From assembly GCA_004764695.1 (NCBI GenBank), contig SMSO01000036.1, positions 578,001 through 642,000 on the forward strand: a DNA stretch of 64,000 bases. The letters are read 5' to 3'. A program made the position numbers and the translations under genes. Shown in pieces: positions 20,633 through 32,144 of this stretch (within the stretch, counting starts at the first letter, position 1; every line of letters starts with the position of its first letter). The notes under the pieces are model-generated. The model did no database searches and was not told the origin of the DNA. It worked only from the letters and a program-made list of their open reading frames with translations. This DNA is from Schizochytrium sp. TIO01 (Eukaryota > Sar > Bigyra > Thraustochytrida > Thraustochytriidae).

Positions 20633-21253
20633 TTAGTTGGCTCCGAGGAGTTTGTCCTTGGCCTCGTTAATCTTGGAAGCAACAAAGGTCGAGCCACCGG
20701 TATCCGGGTGGTTAAGGAGAGCAAGGCGGCGGTGGGCCTCACGAACCTTCTCGCGGGGTGCCGACTCACGGATACCGAGGATGAGAGCTGCCTCACGGCG
20801 AGTCATCTCATCCTCAAAGCCACCCTCGTAGAAGTTCTTGCCCAGCATGAACGACAGCCAGTTGACGAAGCCTCCACTCTTCTCCTCGACCTTCTCGCCG
20901 TTCGCGGCGGCCTCCTCAGCAGCAGCGGCTTCAGCGGCCTTGCGAGCAGCACGGCGGTCGTACGCCTCGAGCACAATCTTGCCAGAGTAAGCGACAGCCG
21001 CGACACCTCCACCAACGATGAGAGGGGAGAGAGATTGTTGCGGCACTCCACCACGGAAGTGGCGCATCTGAATGTCGTGAGGTGCTGTCATCGCAGTGTG
21101 GTTCTTTTCGCGGTCTTCGTCAGAGTTGCGGATAACGCCACCAAGCGACCTGGGAGCGGCCATGGAGCGAAGTCCACGCCTTCCGTAGGTGCCAGTGCAG
21201 CCGCTGAGGCCAGCACCGCTGCGGAGTACCGTCATGGAGCCGTGTTTAAGCAT
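20633..21253 (-). CDS. Tim14/Pam18-type J-protein of the mitochondrial import motor
   Basis: 206 residues from a true ATG at 21253. The N-terminus is a basic presequence-like stretch (residues 1-40). A membrane segment lies at about 76-92 (LSPLIVGGGVAAVAYSG). An Ala/Glu-rich linker follows (about 100-128), then the Tim14 J domain: FYEGGFEDEMTRREAALILG (141-160), the catalytic HPD at 182-184, and ASKINEAKDKLLG at the end. This is the DNAJC19/Pam18 pattern in full. It stimulates mitochondrial Hsp70 at the TIM23 channel for matrix protein import. The J-domain tripeptide is intact. The total length is larger than yeast Pam18 (168) or human DNAJC19 (116) because of the long N-terminal region and linker. 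Bacterial-type J proteins lack the GGF-x-x-x-M-x-x-x-EA motif, so the assignment is firm. Confidence 0.92.
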   Translation of the reverse strand: MLKHGSMTVLRSGAGLSGCTGTYGRRGLRSMAAPRSLGGVIRNSDEDREKNHTAMTAPHDIQMRHFRGGVPQQSLSPLIVGGGVAAVAYSGKIVLEAYDRRAARKAAEAAAAEEAAANGEKVEEKSGGFVNWLSFMLGKNFYEGGFEDEMTRREAALILGIRESAPREKVREAHRRLALLNHPDTGGSTFVASKINEAKDKLLGAN

Positions 21254-23092
21254 GGTCTTGATGGAAATGCAAATGGGATGCCGAGGTCCACTGGATCCGC
21301 CACAAGCACAGTGAGAGTGATCGACCGAGTCGAACTAGTGCTAAACCTTGCAGTACTGACCACAAGAGCGTGGAGGCAAGACTTGTTCCGCGACACCGGC
21401 CGTCTTCGGAGCGCTGTCAGGGTCTCTTTGCTTCGGGGTTTGCGGGCGACGAAAACTAATTTCATTGTAATCGCAGAGGATGAATTAAATACACTGCTGC
21501 CTATTAAAATACGCAGCACTTTCTACTTCACAAATAAAATACGCCTGTGCTAATTAGGAAATAACATGGCATTCCAGAAAAGCAGTGGCCACTCGAACTT
21601 CAGAGAGAAAAGTCTAGAAGTTGCCTAGGGACTATTAACACAGAAGTGTCTACCGGTGCTAGCTAGAGAGAGTGCGAGTGGTACCCAGTTTGGTGATGAA
21701 AAGTGGGATAAAGAATGCTAGGGAAAAGGATAAGAGCATGCAGTAGTAGCATCTCGTCTTGCTTGGAAGTCCATGTTTTGCTTGTGAAAGGAGGAAGTTT
21801 TTCATGAGACGAACCTATGAGTGAATTGGCGTAAAGTCTGCTTTCTATGTTGTGGATGAGCAAAGGGAAAGCGATGTCCTGGGCAGAGCGCAGGATTCGG
21901 ACGAGAGAGACAAGGCCGCAGTGATCGCCTTCGGGAACTTGCTTTCTTGAAATGTGTAACTTGCACGAGCCTGGGAAAGGAGTGAGAACTTGAAGTGGAA
22001 ATTCGCACTGCTTTGTAGTTGCGATATTGAATAGGTAAAGGAATCAAAAACTGATGATGTTGATGGCATCACTGATATGGTTTGGCCAGAATTTCTACCC
22101 AAGTCGAAGCGTTGATAGGAGTAGTCTCTCCACATGTTTTAACCTGAGTTTACTTGAGTAATATCTCAAGTCAACAAGGTTTGTAGAAATACCCACTGAC
22201 AGATGACAGTGACTTAACGAGACTTCATGAAACACGTTAGAAAGAGTATTAAGTAGAGAATACTGCTAAGAAGGTACTCATGAGCAACTCTGATATATGG
22301 TATGAATTATTGAGCGCAAGTTCTTATTTCATTTTCAGTTTGCTTGAGAAGGGTGCGGTGCGTGAAAACCCTGGAGATCGATGGTCTATTTGACATCTGA
22401 ATTGAATATACAATATGATCAACAACAAAAAATAGCTCCACTACATGGTGGGTTCCATGAGAATTATGAAAAATTAAACATTTTAAGTACTGCGCCCTCT
22501 GGAATGATTCACAAATAGGCCATGTCTGCATTCTTGATTGCTCGAAATACTACACCCTATACTATGGCTCAGACCTTCTCCAGTTCAACACTTGGGAAGC
22601 ATCAGTTTTACAACTCTTAATATTTTCCCACGCAACTTGATGCGCCAATATCGGTGCTCTTCAACGATACTTTCCACAATTATAAGAATCATTCCCCTTC
22701 GTGTACGTGCTAAACCTATCAGAGGATTTCATCTTGCGAGCATAATTTACAAGTTTGTACACAACAAACACTCGTTCCACATGTTCTAACTCGGCAAGAT
22801 CTGCTTTAATGCCGTAAAGCACTTGAAAATAACGAATTCTTCAAGTCCTTTCTTGCATTCTGTCCAGTTAAAATTACCTTCGTGTCCTTAAAGTCATCGT
22901 CTTCTCCAGACTGCCCACTCTGGCATTTGAAGTCTCTCTCTCAGCATCTATTTGGATCCAGGTCTCGGACATAGATAGCATAGAAACACTGAAAACAAGG
23001 ATTTCTAAAGTAGGTTAGTATCCTACTACGAACACGTAAATGATATACATAATTAGAAGAGATCAAAGTTGGGCAGCAAACTACGATCTGGC
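21254..23092. other. 1.8-kb divergent intergenic region
   Basis: Lies between the opposite starts of Tim14 and the hydrolase. No ORF with homology; frames are short and on both strands. No long microsatellite seen. Confidence 0.6.
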
Positions 23093-24076
23093 ATGCTTTC
23101 TTCGGTTACTAGACTTTCTCGCAGCCCCTTTTCGCTGCGTCTGCCCCGGTCTATTCGTCTTTTGGGCGTAGGTCTGACAATGGCTAACCTTTTTGGTTCC
23201 GTCGCTGCTGGTCGTGTGGGCCGCATGGTCCGCGAGGGCACGACGCTTCGCATCGAACCCCCCGAGGAATGCGATTCCCTTGTGGTTATCATGCACGGTC
23301 TCGGTGACACTGCCGATGGTTTCGCTGACGTTGCCCAGATGTTTTCTCCGAGAATGCCCAAGACTCGTTTCATCCTGCCCACTGCCCCTAGACAGCCCGT
23401 CACTCTCAACCGCGGCATGATTATGACTTCGTGGTATGACATCGTAGGACTTGGCGACCGTACAATCGAAGAATGCGAAGGCATCGAAGAGTCAGCTGCG
23501 AGCATCCGCGAGATTCTTGACAAGGAGCATGCTTCGTCAGGTATTCCCTACAACCGTATGGTGGTTGCCGGTTTCAGCCAGGGTGGATCTTTAAGTCTTT
23601 ACCTAAGTTTGCAGCAACCTGCAGAGAAGAAGCTTGCTGGAGTGCTGGCCATGAGCGGGTACCTCGCGGGTTTCAAGAAGTTTAAAATCACGCCAGGTGT
23701 TGAGGACACGCCGATTCTGCACCAGCACGGTATGGCGGACCCTATGGTGCAGTTTAAATGGGCCGAGTTTACTCGGGACAAGATCCGTGAGCTGGGAGCG
23801 ACGGGTTACGAGCTCGATCCATACAGGGGCCTCACGCATTCCGTAAGCCCCGACGAACTTGCCAATGGTCTTGCATTCCTCCAAAAGGTTTTGCCGGCCC
23901 TAGAAGCTTCTGGCAGTGCGCAGGCAGCTTCCACGAACTACGAGGACATGTCCGTCGCCGAGCTCAAGGCTGCTATCCAGACCGGTGGACTCGGAACACA
24001 GGCTGTGGGGTTGCTTGAAAAGGAGGACCTTGTCAAATTCCTCAAGGAGAATCAACCGAGCAAGGACGAGCTCTAA
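23093..24076 (+). CDS. Acyl-protein-thioesterase-like serine hydrolase with C-terminal KDEL
   Basis: 327 residues from the ATG at 23093; an internal ATG at 23180 (MANLFGS) is an alternative. Residues 60-270 are an APT1/LYPLA-type carboxylesterase: VVIMHGLGDTADGF, ILPTAPRQPVTLNRG, SWYDIVGL, nucleophile elbow GFSQGG with Ser162, Asp216 in HGMADPMV, and His249 in GLTHS. The triad is complete. Before it is a basic/hydrophobic N-terminus (about residues 5-40) that could be a signal or targeting sequence. After it, residues 284-318 (MSVAELKAAIQTGGLGTQAVGLLEKEDLVKFL) look like a small SAP-like helical domain as in MANF/ARMET-type proteins. The last four residues are KDEL, the ER retrieval signal. 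Known APTs are cytosolic depalmitoylases; the ER location is inferred from the two termini. Confidence 0.88.
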   Translation: MLSSVTRLSRSPFSLRLPRSIRLLGVGLTMANLFGSVAAGRVGRMVREGTTLRIEPPEECDSLVVIMHGLGDTADGFADVAQMFSPRMPKTRFILPTAPRQPVTLNRGMIMTSWYDIVGLGDRTIEECEGIEESAASIREILDKEHASSGIPYNRMVVAGFSQGGSLSLYLSLQQPAEKKLAGVLAMSGYLAGFKKFKITPGVEDTPILHQHGMADPMVQFKWAEFTRDKIRELGATGYELDPYRGLTHSVSPDELANGLAFLQKVLPALEASGSAQAASTNYEDMSVAELKAAIQTGGLGTQAVGLLEKEDLVKFLKENQPSKDEL

Positions 24077-27000
24077 TCCTGTGCTTGACTAGTCATTCCG
24101 TCCTACGATTTTCACTAATCCATTGTTTCTGATCAACCTTCCATACTCTTCCCCTCTTTCGGCTCACGTAGAGCTGGAACATTTCAGTTGCGTTTGAAAA
24201 GAAGGTTGTCAATACGCGCAGTCTTTTTCTACTGTGAATTACAATTTTCTTTTTGAGGTAGACAAGATCAAGGCACTGCCAGCGTAGCTTTTTGTTGAGA
24301 AAATTAAATAAACTAGTTTTAGATGTTTCTGACAATCGGCTTTTGATGTTAACGTAGTTTGTGTTGTTATACCACACTTCAAATATGAGGTCATACGGAA
24401 GTATGATCTTTCTCCTATCCATCTGATTTTAAAAAAGAACTGTCATCAGTTTTCAAAGTGAAAGAAGTTCTTACCTAGTTTTCTATAGCCATTTCTTTCG
24501 TATTGAGCATGAACATGAGTAATAATATTTACTGCTTGAGGAGATGGGGAATGGGTGTGAAGACTTGGGTATGTTGTTTCAATGTGTTGAGAGCTCATAA
24601 TGCTATTTTATAGAAACACACGCATAGAAGGACGAGGTCTGTAAGGTGATGAATCCATTTGACCCATAGTCGTTGCATGCGATGACATTGATGATCTTCA
24701 CGAAAGCAAATCATGCTAGCATGGTAATCTTTCTAGTGTGGTTGGCTATGTTATCATACTTCTAGACCTTCATGACATTTACTTGCTAGAATCTAGAAAG
24801 AAGCCTCTACTTTTTCTTTCAATATCAAGGTTTCGACGCCAAGATCATAATACTACATATTGAAAATCCATGGCACGAATATCGGCAAAGTATGAGCTCT
24901 GTTTGCAAGCGCTGATGCACCTCTTCTGCTACAAGTTTGCTGCCTTTTCGCTTGCAATGGGGTAAATTGCCTAGATTTCAAGCTTGTGTCGAGACACGGT
25001 CCTGTGTTGATTTCAAAGCCATCACAGTGATCGTTTCTCTGGCCATTGTCTCCAGGTTATCCAACGCATATTGAGTCACGCGCTCACAAGTCTCTCCCGT
25101 GCATCTCAGTTATAACTTCAACTTATATAGCACTAGTGCCTCTATTTAACTTTTAAAAATTATTATTTTTAATTTTATTTATAAAAAATACAGTTTTTTT
25201 AAATTTTACTTTTTTACCATGACCTTTTCTACTCTTAAGAAACATTTATACCCACGGAGTCATTTTCAGTCCCAATTCCCGTGTTGGAGGTGTAGCTGCT
25301 CTGGTCGTTCCAGTCCGCGCTCTTGATACCGCGGAATGTTGCAACCCTCGTATTGCTAGACGAGCCTCGTGAGCAGTCCATCTCCGTACAGGCCCAACTT
25401 GGAGTATAGGCGAGATTGCCACTCCCTGGGTTTGCAAGTTTTATTCTTATTTTTACAATTGTCAAAACTTTTAAGCACTTGAAGAAATAGATTGAGTGAG
25501 TAAACAACAAACCCACGTACACCCTCAGTCGCTTTCTCGGCCCGCCGTCGACGTGTGCAGTCTTCGGTCACCTAGTTCACGATTTCAAGATCGTCTCGAG
25601 CCGCCCAAGCAGCAGTGCCAGTGCCTCCCGCCGTGCATGTCTGCCGACCCTACTTCGCCGTTCGCACATCGCGGCGCTTGCGAGTCTTACGCTGTGAACC
25701 CGCCAAAGAAGAAGAAGAAGCAGAAGAATCTCAAAGTGCTCTCACTCTCCACGAAACTAACTAGGTGCGCATTCATTGCTGCCTAGCACCACCTCCACGT
25801 CTCCAAGCTCGTGGACTGCTGCTGCCGCTGCTGCTGCTCAGAGGCCCAAGGTCCGAAGCTTGGACCTCAAAAGCTCCAAGCATCGGCGTCTCAAGGCATT
25901 GTCAGAGGGACCTGAGCCTTCGACAGCAGCTTGAAATGCCGCGGGGACACCATCGCAGTTCGACATGAGTTGGCCTGAAAACGCCAGTTATATGCAGTCT
26001 CAATGGCAATCTCGGAGCAGCAATCTCGAGCAGAGGCCTGGCGGGGGTGGGAATGCGGCTTCGGGTGCTCCAGAGAGGCGGCCTTCGCTGCGACGATGGT
26101 CAGCTTTGTGGCGGTGTCGCTCGATGGGATGTCACGTTGGGCGCAGGATGATGCAATTGGAAATGAATAAAACAAAACCAATGAGAAATTTGCATTTTAG
26201 AAAATTTAATCTCTAAGTTCTTCTTGAGAGAATAAAAAGTTTAAAGTTTTTATTTGCAGGGGTTTACTCACTGCACTAGTATGGATGAAAACATAACCAC
26301 CGCTGCTGACTGGCGAACCAAGTTGCCCTGACAAAACTCCACTCGCGTTGGAAGAGGCAGGCAAAATTGAAGGTCCATGGGTGTCGGCAGTATGGTTTTC
26401 AACAACCTTCACCGCCCCGTTTGCTCAGAGACTCAAGTGCTTCAGGATTGGTAATGTCATCCTGATCATGGATGTTTCCACCCTACTACGTACCTAGTAG
26501 GGTAGGTAGTGCGCTTTAGAATAAAAAGAAATCGAAGTGCCATTTGCAGAGTGTAATCTCCATGTACCTAGTGTCCGATTTACCTCTGTATATTGCTTAC
26601 AAGTTGGGGAAGACTATCTGCAAAACTTTGCACGGCCTCTTCTGCCGCGGTGGAATCAGTAACGATGCGTTTTTCTCCACTCCGAGGTCTGCGCTGATAT
26701 ATTTCTGCGGCTCATCGCTCTCATCTCTCAAGCTGTTTCCACGCGCCCTGAACAGAGATGAATCGAAGCTAAAACCATTTCCCAATTTTAAAACCTCACT
26801 TCTACCATTTCCCATATCTAATCCCACCTAGACTACTTCAGTTATATACCTTTTCATACTCAGGCTAAAGAAAAAGAAAAAGGAAAACTAAAAAAACTAT
26901 AATTTTAAAAGAAACTTTTAAAAAAAACTTCAAAAGCTTCCTAGTCAATGTAAAGCGTACTCTAATCCAATCCTCTCGATTTCAATAGCCATTCTGCCTA

Positions 27001-27393
27001 AGGAATCCCTGTTCCCAAGTATAGCCACTCCTAACAGTGTATCTCTCTCGGGGAATATGTGGCCCCCGGTTAATCCGAGTGGAGGTATTGCAGTGGCACT
27101 TCAGGGCATGGGCTGCTTATTTTGCCGAAACAGCAGTGATAGGCAGAAAGGCTTTGGCACCACCCGTCGCGAAGGCTCAAGTTAGTGGCGGCGCAGACGT
27201 TCACTCGCGTGTCGGAGCGCGTAGGGCGTGGCGCAGCAAGGGCCAACAGTTTCTTGAGAATTTTGTTCAGTTTTTGCGCGAGAAGAGGCACCCAGTCGGG
27301 TGAGATCAGCCCTCGATCGAAGGCTCGCGGCCCTCGTGGAGGCCAGAGGCAAAGTAAAGCCTTCGAAGAAATTGAACTCAGTTGTCTAAAACG
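24077..27393. other. 3.3-kb intergenic region
   Basis: No gene that I can support; open frames are at most about 110 residues, overlapping and without features. AT islands occur at 25140-25215 and 26850-26945. A CTAG-rich palindromic patch (CTACGTACCTAGTAGGGTAGG) lies near 26490-26512. The part from about 27100 is GC-richer and is the likely promoter/5' UTR of the CCCH gene. Confidence 0.55.
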
Positions 27394-30132
27394 ATGGCGG
27401 ACTTCGTGCGCGTACAAAGGCGCAATAACAAGCGGAACAAGGCGAAGTCCTCAGCGCCTACGGAGGATGACTTGAAGGCAATTTATGTGCGTATGGTGAG
27501 CAAGTTCAAGACGGAAATGTGCAAAGAGGGTAATTGCAAGGACAAGAAATGCTTTAACGCCCACACAGAGCAGGAGCTGCGCAGACCTTTGGTAGATGCG
27601 AATGGAGAGGCAGCGTACTCGAGGGAGATGTGCCCTCACGTAATGAGCGATAAGGAATGTCCAGATGGCAAACTCTGCAAATTTTCGCATAATAATCATG
27701 AGACAATGTACCACCCGCGAACATACAAGACGAAACCTTGCAGGCTGCGTAACCGCTGTGAACGAGGCTCGTACTGCGCATTCATGCACGATGAGGATAT
27801 TCTTACGCCTAAATTGAGGTATGAACTATTTTTCAAGGGTGAAGAGGATGAAGATCCTGATATTAATCTGCACCACCATGTGTCCACCAAGATTGCTGAG
27901 GCCAACGAAGCCGCCTTAGCCGCACAAAATGCTGAGATTGTCAAAAATTTCCCACCCCCATCGGATTTTGCAGCGAGTCCCACTTCCTTATTGCCTGCCG
28001 GATTTGAAGACCCCTCTGCGGCTGGACTTCCCGCCGGTTTCTCTGTGGATGCCCCTACTGATCAACTCGCATATCTCTCGGTAGCCGACGACTCCTGGTC
28101 CTCGCTCGCACCGCAATCATCTACTGCACTTTTATCTTCTAAATCTTCAGCTTCCCATGCTTCTGTTGATGCAAGCAACACGTTTTTAGATCATGCCTCA
28201 AATGCAGCAAAACATAACGACGGGAAGAGCCTTGGGTTGAATGCCAATGATGTTCCTACCAACAAACTTCGCTATGGTGATGTAGTTGCTGGAGTCTCTG
28301 CCCGTGAAGGCAGCAATATTATGCGTTTTCACGGTTATGATATTAACAGTGATATCAGTGACCAGGATCAGGATGACTTTGATGATCATCATGATTCAGA
28401 TGCTGAGTTAGATATGGACGTTATTAGGAACACAACATCCCTGCTGGCTTCCCCTGTGCAAAAGCCGATTGATCAAACGGCATTGCTTCAGAGACAGCAA
28501 GCCAAGGTTGATAATTCCTCATCTAGAAATGGTATTACTTTAGAGAGCCTTCACAGCGCGACACCAGAGCCAAAGTTGGATATGACCTCTCCTATTATTC
28601 AGGGACCCTTGACCTCTTCTTCCTCATCTTCTCATTTGTCAGGTTTGCCAGTATCAGCCTCCATGCCTAATATGGGTTCGCATTCATCAGAGCTTGGCGC
28701 TTTATCTCTTTCCGCGAGTGGTATGAATGGTCAGACTAGTAGCATTAACTCTTCTTTGGGTGGTGCATTTCCAGGTCTCATGTCTGGACCGAAGTCCTCT
28801 TCGTCTGTAACACTGTCTTCCAGCAACAGCGCCAGTCTTTACAGCGACCTGAACGTGATGAAGATGGACATGTTTTCCTCAGAGATTCCTCGAGACTCCT
28901 CCCAAGAACATGTTTCCCATGAAGGTTCCCATTCAGAAGGTCTTACTTCGCGTGATGAGGTTGATCTATCACGTCTTCATCAGTCTACAACTAAGGTGCT
29001 TCAAATGCTGACGTCTCAAAATTTAGATGAGTCTATGGCACAATCGCTTTTGGATGTTTTGGCCTCTAGCCGCATGGGACCACAAGTTATTGACAGTGAA
29101 GGAAACTCCGCACTTAGCCACGCGGTAACTAAAGGCATGATTGACTTGATACCATCATTGGCAAACATGAGAATACTGAACGCCAAGAATCTTGCGGGAC
29201 AAACTCCTTTAAACATTGCTTTGAAGAAGGACGACTCTGAAGCTGTCGAAGCCCTCGCTCATGCTGGTGCTTCGCTCAATGAAGGTTCTGGTGCTTTGCA
29301 TAAGGCGATGCAGTATAATGCCATGAAATGTGCTTTCTTCCTTGCATGTTCTCCCATGCTAAACCACAACCTTGTTGATGAACGCGGCAATACGGCCTTG
29401 GCCGCAGCAGCTGAGCGTGGATTTGAGGGGCTTTGCAGACTTCTTGCAAAGCCTAACCTGATCAATGTTCGTAACGCAAACGGAGAGACACCTCTTGTCT
29501 TGGCAGCTAAGGGTGGTCACGTGGGTGTTTTCTTTGCTCTGTTGTCGGCCAAGCCGGACTTTAATATTGCGGACAACCAAGGTCGCACACCGCTGTTGAT
29601 CGCAATTTTGGATACTCCACCATTTGCAGATGTTTTGCTACAAATGGCTTCCACCAAAATTGACATCAGCGCAACCGATGCCAATGGAGTCACAGTGTTG
29701 GAAGCAGCTCGTTCGAAGGGTCTGAACGAGATTGTGCGAAAGCTCGAGTCCATGCAGGCTACTGCTGAATCTTCTTCGTCTTCTCAGCAGTCTCAGGAAT
29801 CTCAACAGACCCAGCAGTCCCAACGAGCTCGCCAGCGCCCTGCACAGAGTCTTGAAATCCCTCCTGGCTTCTCTACTTCAGCCTTCTCGCCAATCCTTGG
29901 TAGCACAACGAGTGCTGGCAGCCAGCAAGGGCCTCCCGGCTTTGTGACAACTCCTCTTGGCCAGTCGTTGCTTTCTCCAATGAATTCTCATGAACAGTTC
30001 AACTCCCAATTCACTCCTCTTTCTCAGTCACAGCAACATCACCAAGACTCGCAAGCTAGCTCCCCCCTCGGTTTTGGTTCATCGCTTATGTCAAACAGTG
30101 TCTACAGTTTGTCCTCGGAAAGCAAATTCTGA
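27394..30132 (+). CDS. Triple CCCH zinc-finger protein with C-terminal ankyrin repeats (Unkempt/plant-TZF-like)
   Basis: 912 residues from the ATG at 27394 (ACGATGG). Three CCCH fingers lie at residues 43-57 (C-x4-C-x4-C-x3-H), 80-99 (C-x8-C-x5-C-x3-H) and 116-132 (C-x5-C-x5-C-x3-H). The second and third are linked by YHPRTYKTKPC, a signature shared by animal Unkempt and plant TZF proteins that bind RNA. A long Ser-rich low-complexity middle contains an acidic patch (about 320-340). Residues about 567-787 form five to six ankyrin repeats (GNTALAAAAERGFEGLCRLL, GETPLVLAAKGGHVGVFFAL, GRTPLLIAILD). The tail is Gln/Ser-rich, with repeated PPGF/PAGF motifs. Plant TZF-ankyrin proteins carry the ankyrins first; here the order is reversed. 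Likely role: post-transcriptional RNA regulation. Function in this organism is inference. Confidence 0.85.
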   Translation: MADFVRVQRRNNKRNKAKSSAPTEDDLKAIYVRMVSKFKTEMCKEGNCKDKKCFNAHTEQELRRPLVDANGEAAYSREMCPHVMSDKECPDGKLCKFSHNNHETMYHPRTYKTKPCRLRNRCERGSYCAFMHDEDILTPKLRYELFFKGEEDEDPDINLHHHVSTKIAEANEAALAAQNAEIVKNFPPPSDFAASPTSLLPAGFEDPSAAGLPAGFSVDAPTDQLAYLSVADDSWSSLAPQSSTALLSSKSSASHASVDASNTFLDHASNAAKHNDGKSLGLNANDVPTNKLRYGDVVAGVSAREGSNIMRFHGYDINSDISDQDQDDFDDHHDSDAELDMDVIRNTTSLLASPVQKPIDQTALLQRQQAKVDNSSSRNGITLESLHSATPEPKLDMTSPIIQGPLTSSSSSSHLSGLPVSASMPNMGSHSSELGALSLSASGMNGQTSSINSSLGGAFPGLMSGPKSSSSVTLSSSNSASLYSDLNVMKMDMFSSEIPRDSSQEHVSHEGSHSEGLTSRDEVDLSRLHQSTTKVLQMLTSQNLDESMAQSLLDVLASSRMGPQVIDSEGNSALSHAVTKGMIDLIPSLANMRILNAKNLAGQTPLNIALKKDDSEAVEALAHAGASLNEGSGALHKAMQYNAMKCAFFLACSPMLNHNLVDERGNTALAAAAERGFEGLCRLLAKPNLINVRNANGETPLVLAAKGGHVGVFFALLSAKPDFNIADNQGRTPLLIAILDTPPFADVLLQMASTKIDISATDANGVTVLEAARSKGLNEIVRKLESMQATAESSSSSQQSQESQQTQQSQRARQRPAQSLEIPPGFSTSAFSPILGSTTSAGSQQGPPGFVTTPLGQSLLSPMNSHEQFNSQFTPLSQSQQHHQDSQASSPLGFGSSLMSNSVYSLSSESKF

Positions 30133-32144
30133 GTTCTTTCTACAAAAAAAATAATTTTTGTGGTGAGACCTGCTATTAAAACTAATTCCTTCCTATCCCC
30201 TCTATTCTTTTCGTTCATTTGCCATGGTGCAAATCTTAATCAAATTTTACTCCAGTATCGTCGAATAATCTCCAGCTTTGATCCATTGTCTTTCTCAGAA
30301 TGCTCGAACTTTCTAGCCTCAGAAACATTAATAATTTCTTCAACATACATATATAACTGCATTATATGCTTTTCTATCTATTGATACAATGAAATCCAAG
30401 CATATTTTCTTGCACTCCGCAATGTAAGTGTCTTCGGTATGCGCGAACCAGTTTGGGCCATTTCCCACTTCCCGTTAGCGTGTCGTATAACACTACTTTC
30501 CACTCATTATCGCTTTCCAATTTCAGGCCATTCGTTCATTCTGATATGAACAAACACATTCATCAAAATTTCCCAAAGCTACTACTAATGCGGAATGGCA
30601 ACTGAAGTCCGAGGTTGTAAAATGCCATCTTCTGAAGGTATTTCCGCACTTTCCAACACTTGTATAAAAATGTGTATTATTTTCATTGATCGTTCTTGCG
30701 CTCAGTGTTTAAGCTCCACGTTGAAAGACAATATAACGTCTAAATCAGTCTAGTCAAGCGCTCTACAACGAGCCATGAGAAGCAGCATTTCCATAATCGA
30801 TAGGAAGCGTTAAAACTTCCTCAAGGCTGATCGTCGTAAGTCTAGGCGGTTAGAATAATTATAAGATTAGTTTGTATCCACTTTGTGAACTTGCATAGTA
30901 CACGGAATGCAAAGCACTAGATGCTCCTAGGTAAATTGCATTTGGCCAGTGGTGTATGCTTTTATCCCAACTCCTTTTGTGTATTTCATTGTATTAATGA
31001 ACTTTAACATAGAAACATCCTTTTGAATTATGGCTTAAAACAAATTTGTGAGGACTTTTTCTAAAGTCACTCTCAGAGGCTAGACCATATCCTTTAAATC
31101 CTGTTTGTTTAAAAGCAGGTCTCCTCAAGTCAAAACATTGTAGTCGTGAAGATGGTCTAGGTACTTAGTAGAGCCATGATAGTACAATTATACTAGATAT
31201 ATTGTACTTCATGAAGTGGGTATCAGGAGAAAACCCCTAGAATCGCCTTTAGACGCCAACGCATACTCACGAATTCTTATGTTGCTGTCTTGCGCTTGTC
31301 CTAGTTGCAGCTCAGCATTCCATCAATTTCAGGCCACATAGATAATGTCCAGGAAACTGGACTCTTTTTACTCAGGTACCTAGGCATTACTTAGTTAGTC
31401 ACTACCTGGTAAGTTTAAGGCCCATCTTTCAGTGTTTAACTTGGTGGCCATTTTACGCACACCTCTTCTACGGTATATTCACCAGACTAAGTGTGAAATT
31501 GATAATATGCTTTTTTTATGCTGCACAATACTACATCCTGTCTGTTGATAATGGCACGTTTGCACAAATGCACTCGCTATGAGATCCACACTCACACAAG
31601 AGGAAGTCTAAAAGGGCCAATTTTAGAAGCCAGGCAGCGAGGTTTTAGGTTTAACTTGTTTGTCTAGCCTTCGCTGCGTAGATTTTGGTCATCTTCGAGC
31701 CTGAATCTTCCATGTTGACATGCTGATATTTCAAGTGAAGATAAATAAACACTAAACAGAAGCTATTTTATATTATTTTGAGTTGGTACTTTGCAAATTG
31801 CGTACCGGACTCGTGTTTCGACTGCACGTGCCGAGGAGGCAACTAATTACTGCAAGAGTGTACCAAAGCTTGGCGCTTGTAAAACAATCAAAGCAATCAC
31901 CATTCCCAAGCAACGAGGCACGGAGAAGTGCACCTCAGATCACATCAGACGTTGGGGTTGTCACTTGGTGTTGGAGTTGTCTTCGCCTTTTACTGCTGCT
32001 GCCTGCAGCTACGGTGATTGCTCAGTCGGCGCTTGGCCGTGAGGTCCATCCGGGCCCAAGCCCTCGTCGACTTTGCGCTTTCTATAGTACTATACATTGG
32101 CTATACGTAGCGAAGTATTGGCTTGAGGTTAACAAGACCGTAAG
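30133..32144. other. 2.0-kb intergenic region
   Basis: No supportable gene. Contains CTAG/TAGGTA-rich patches around 31157-31170 and 31373-31420. A frame open from 31783 to 32148 ends with a TGA overlapping the ATG of the ROCO gene, but it begins with TTG and its translation has no family features; it is treated as 5' leader. Confidence 0.55.
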
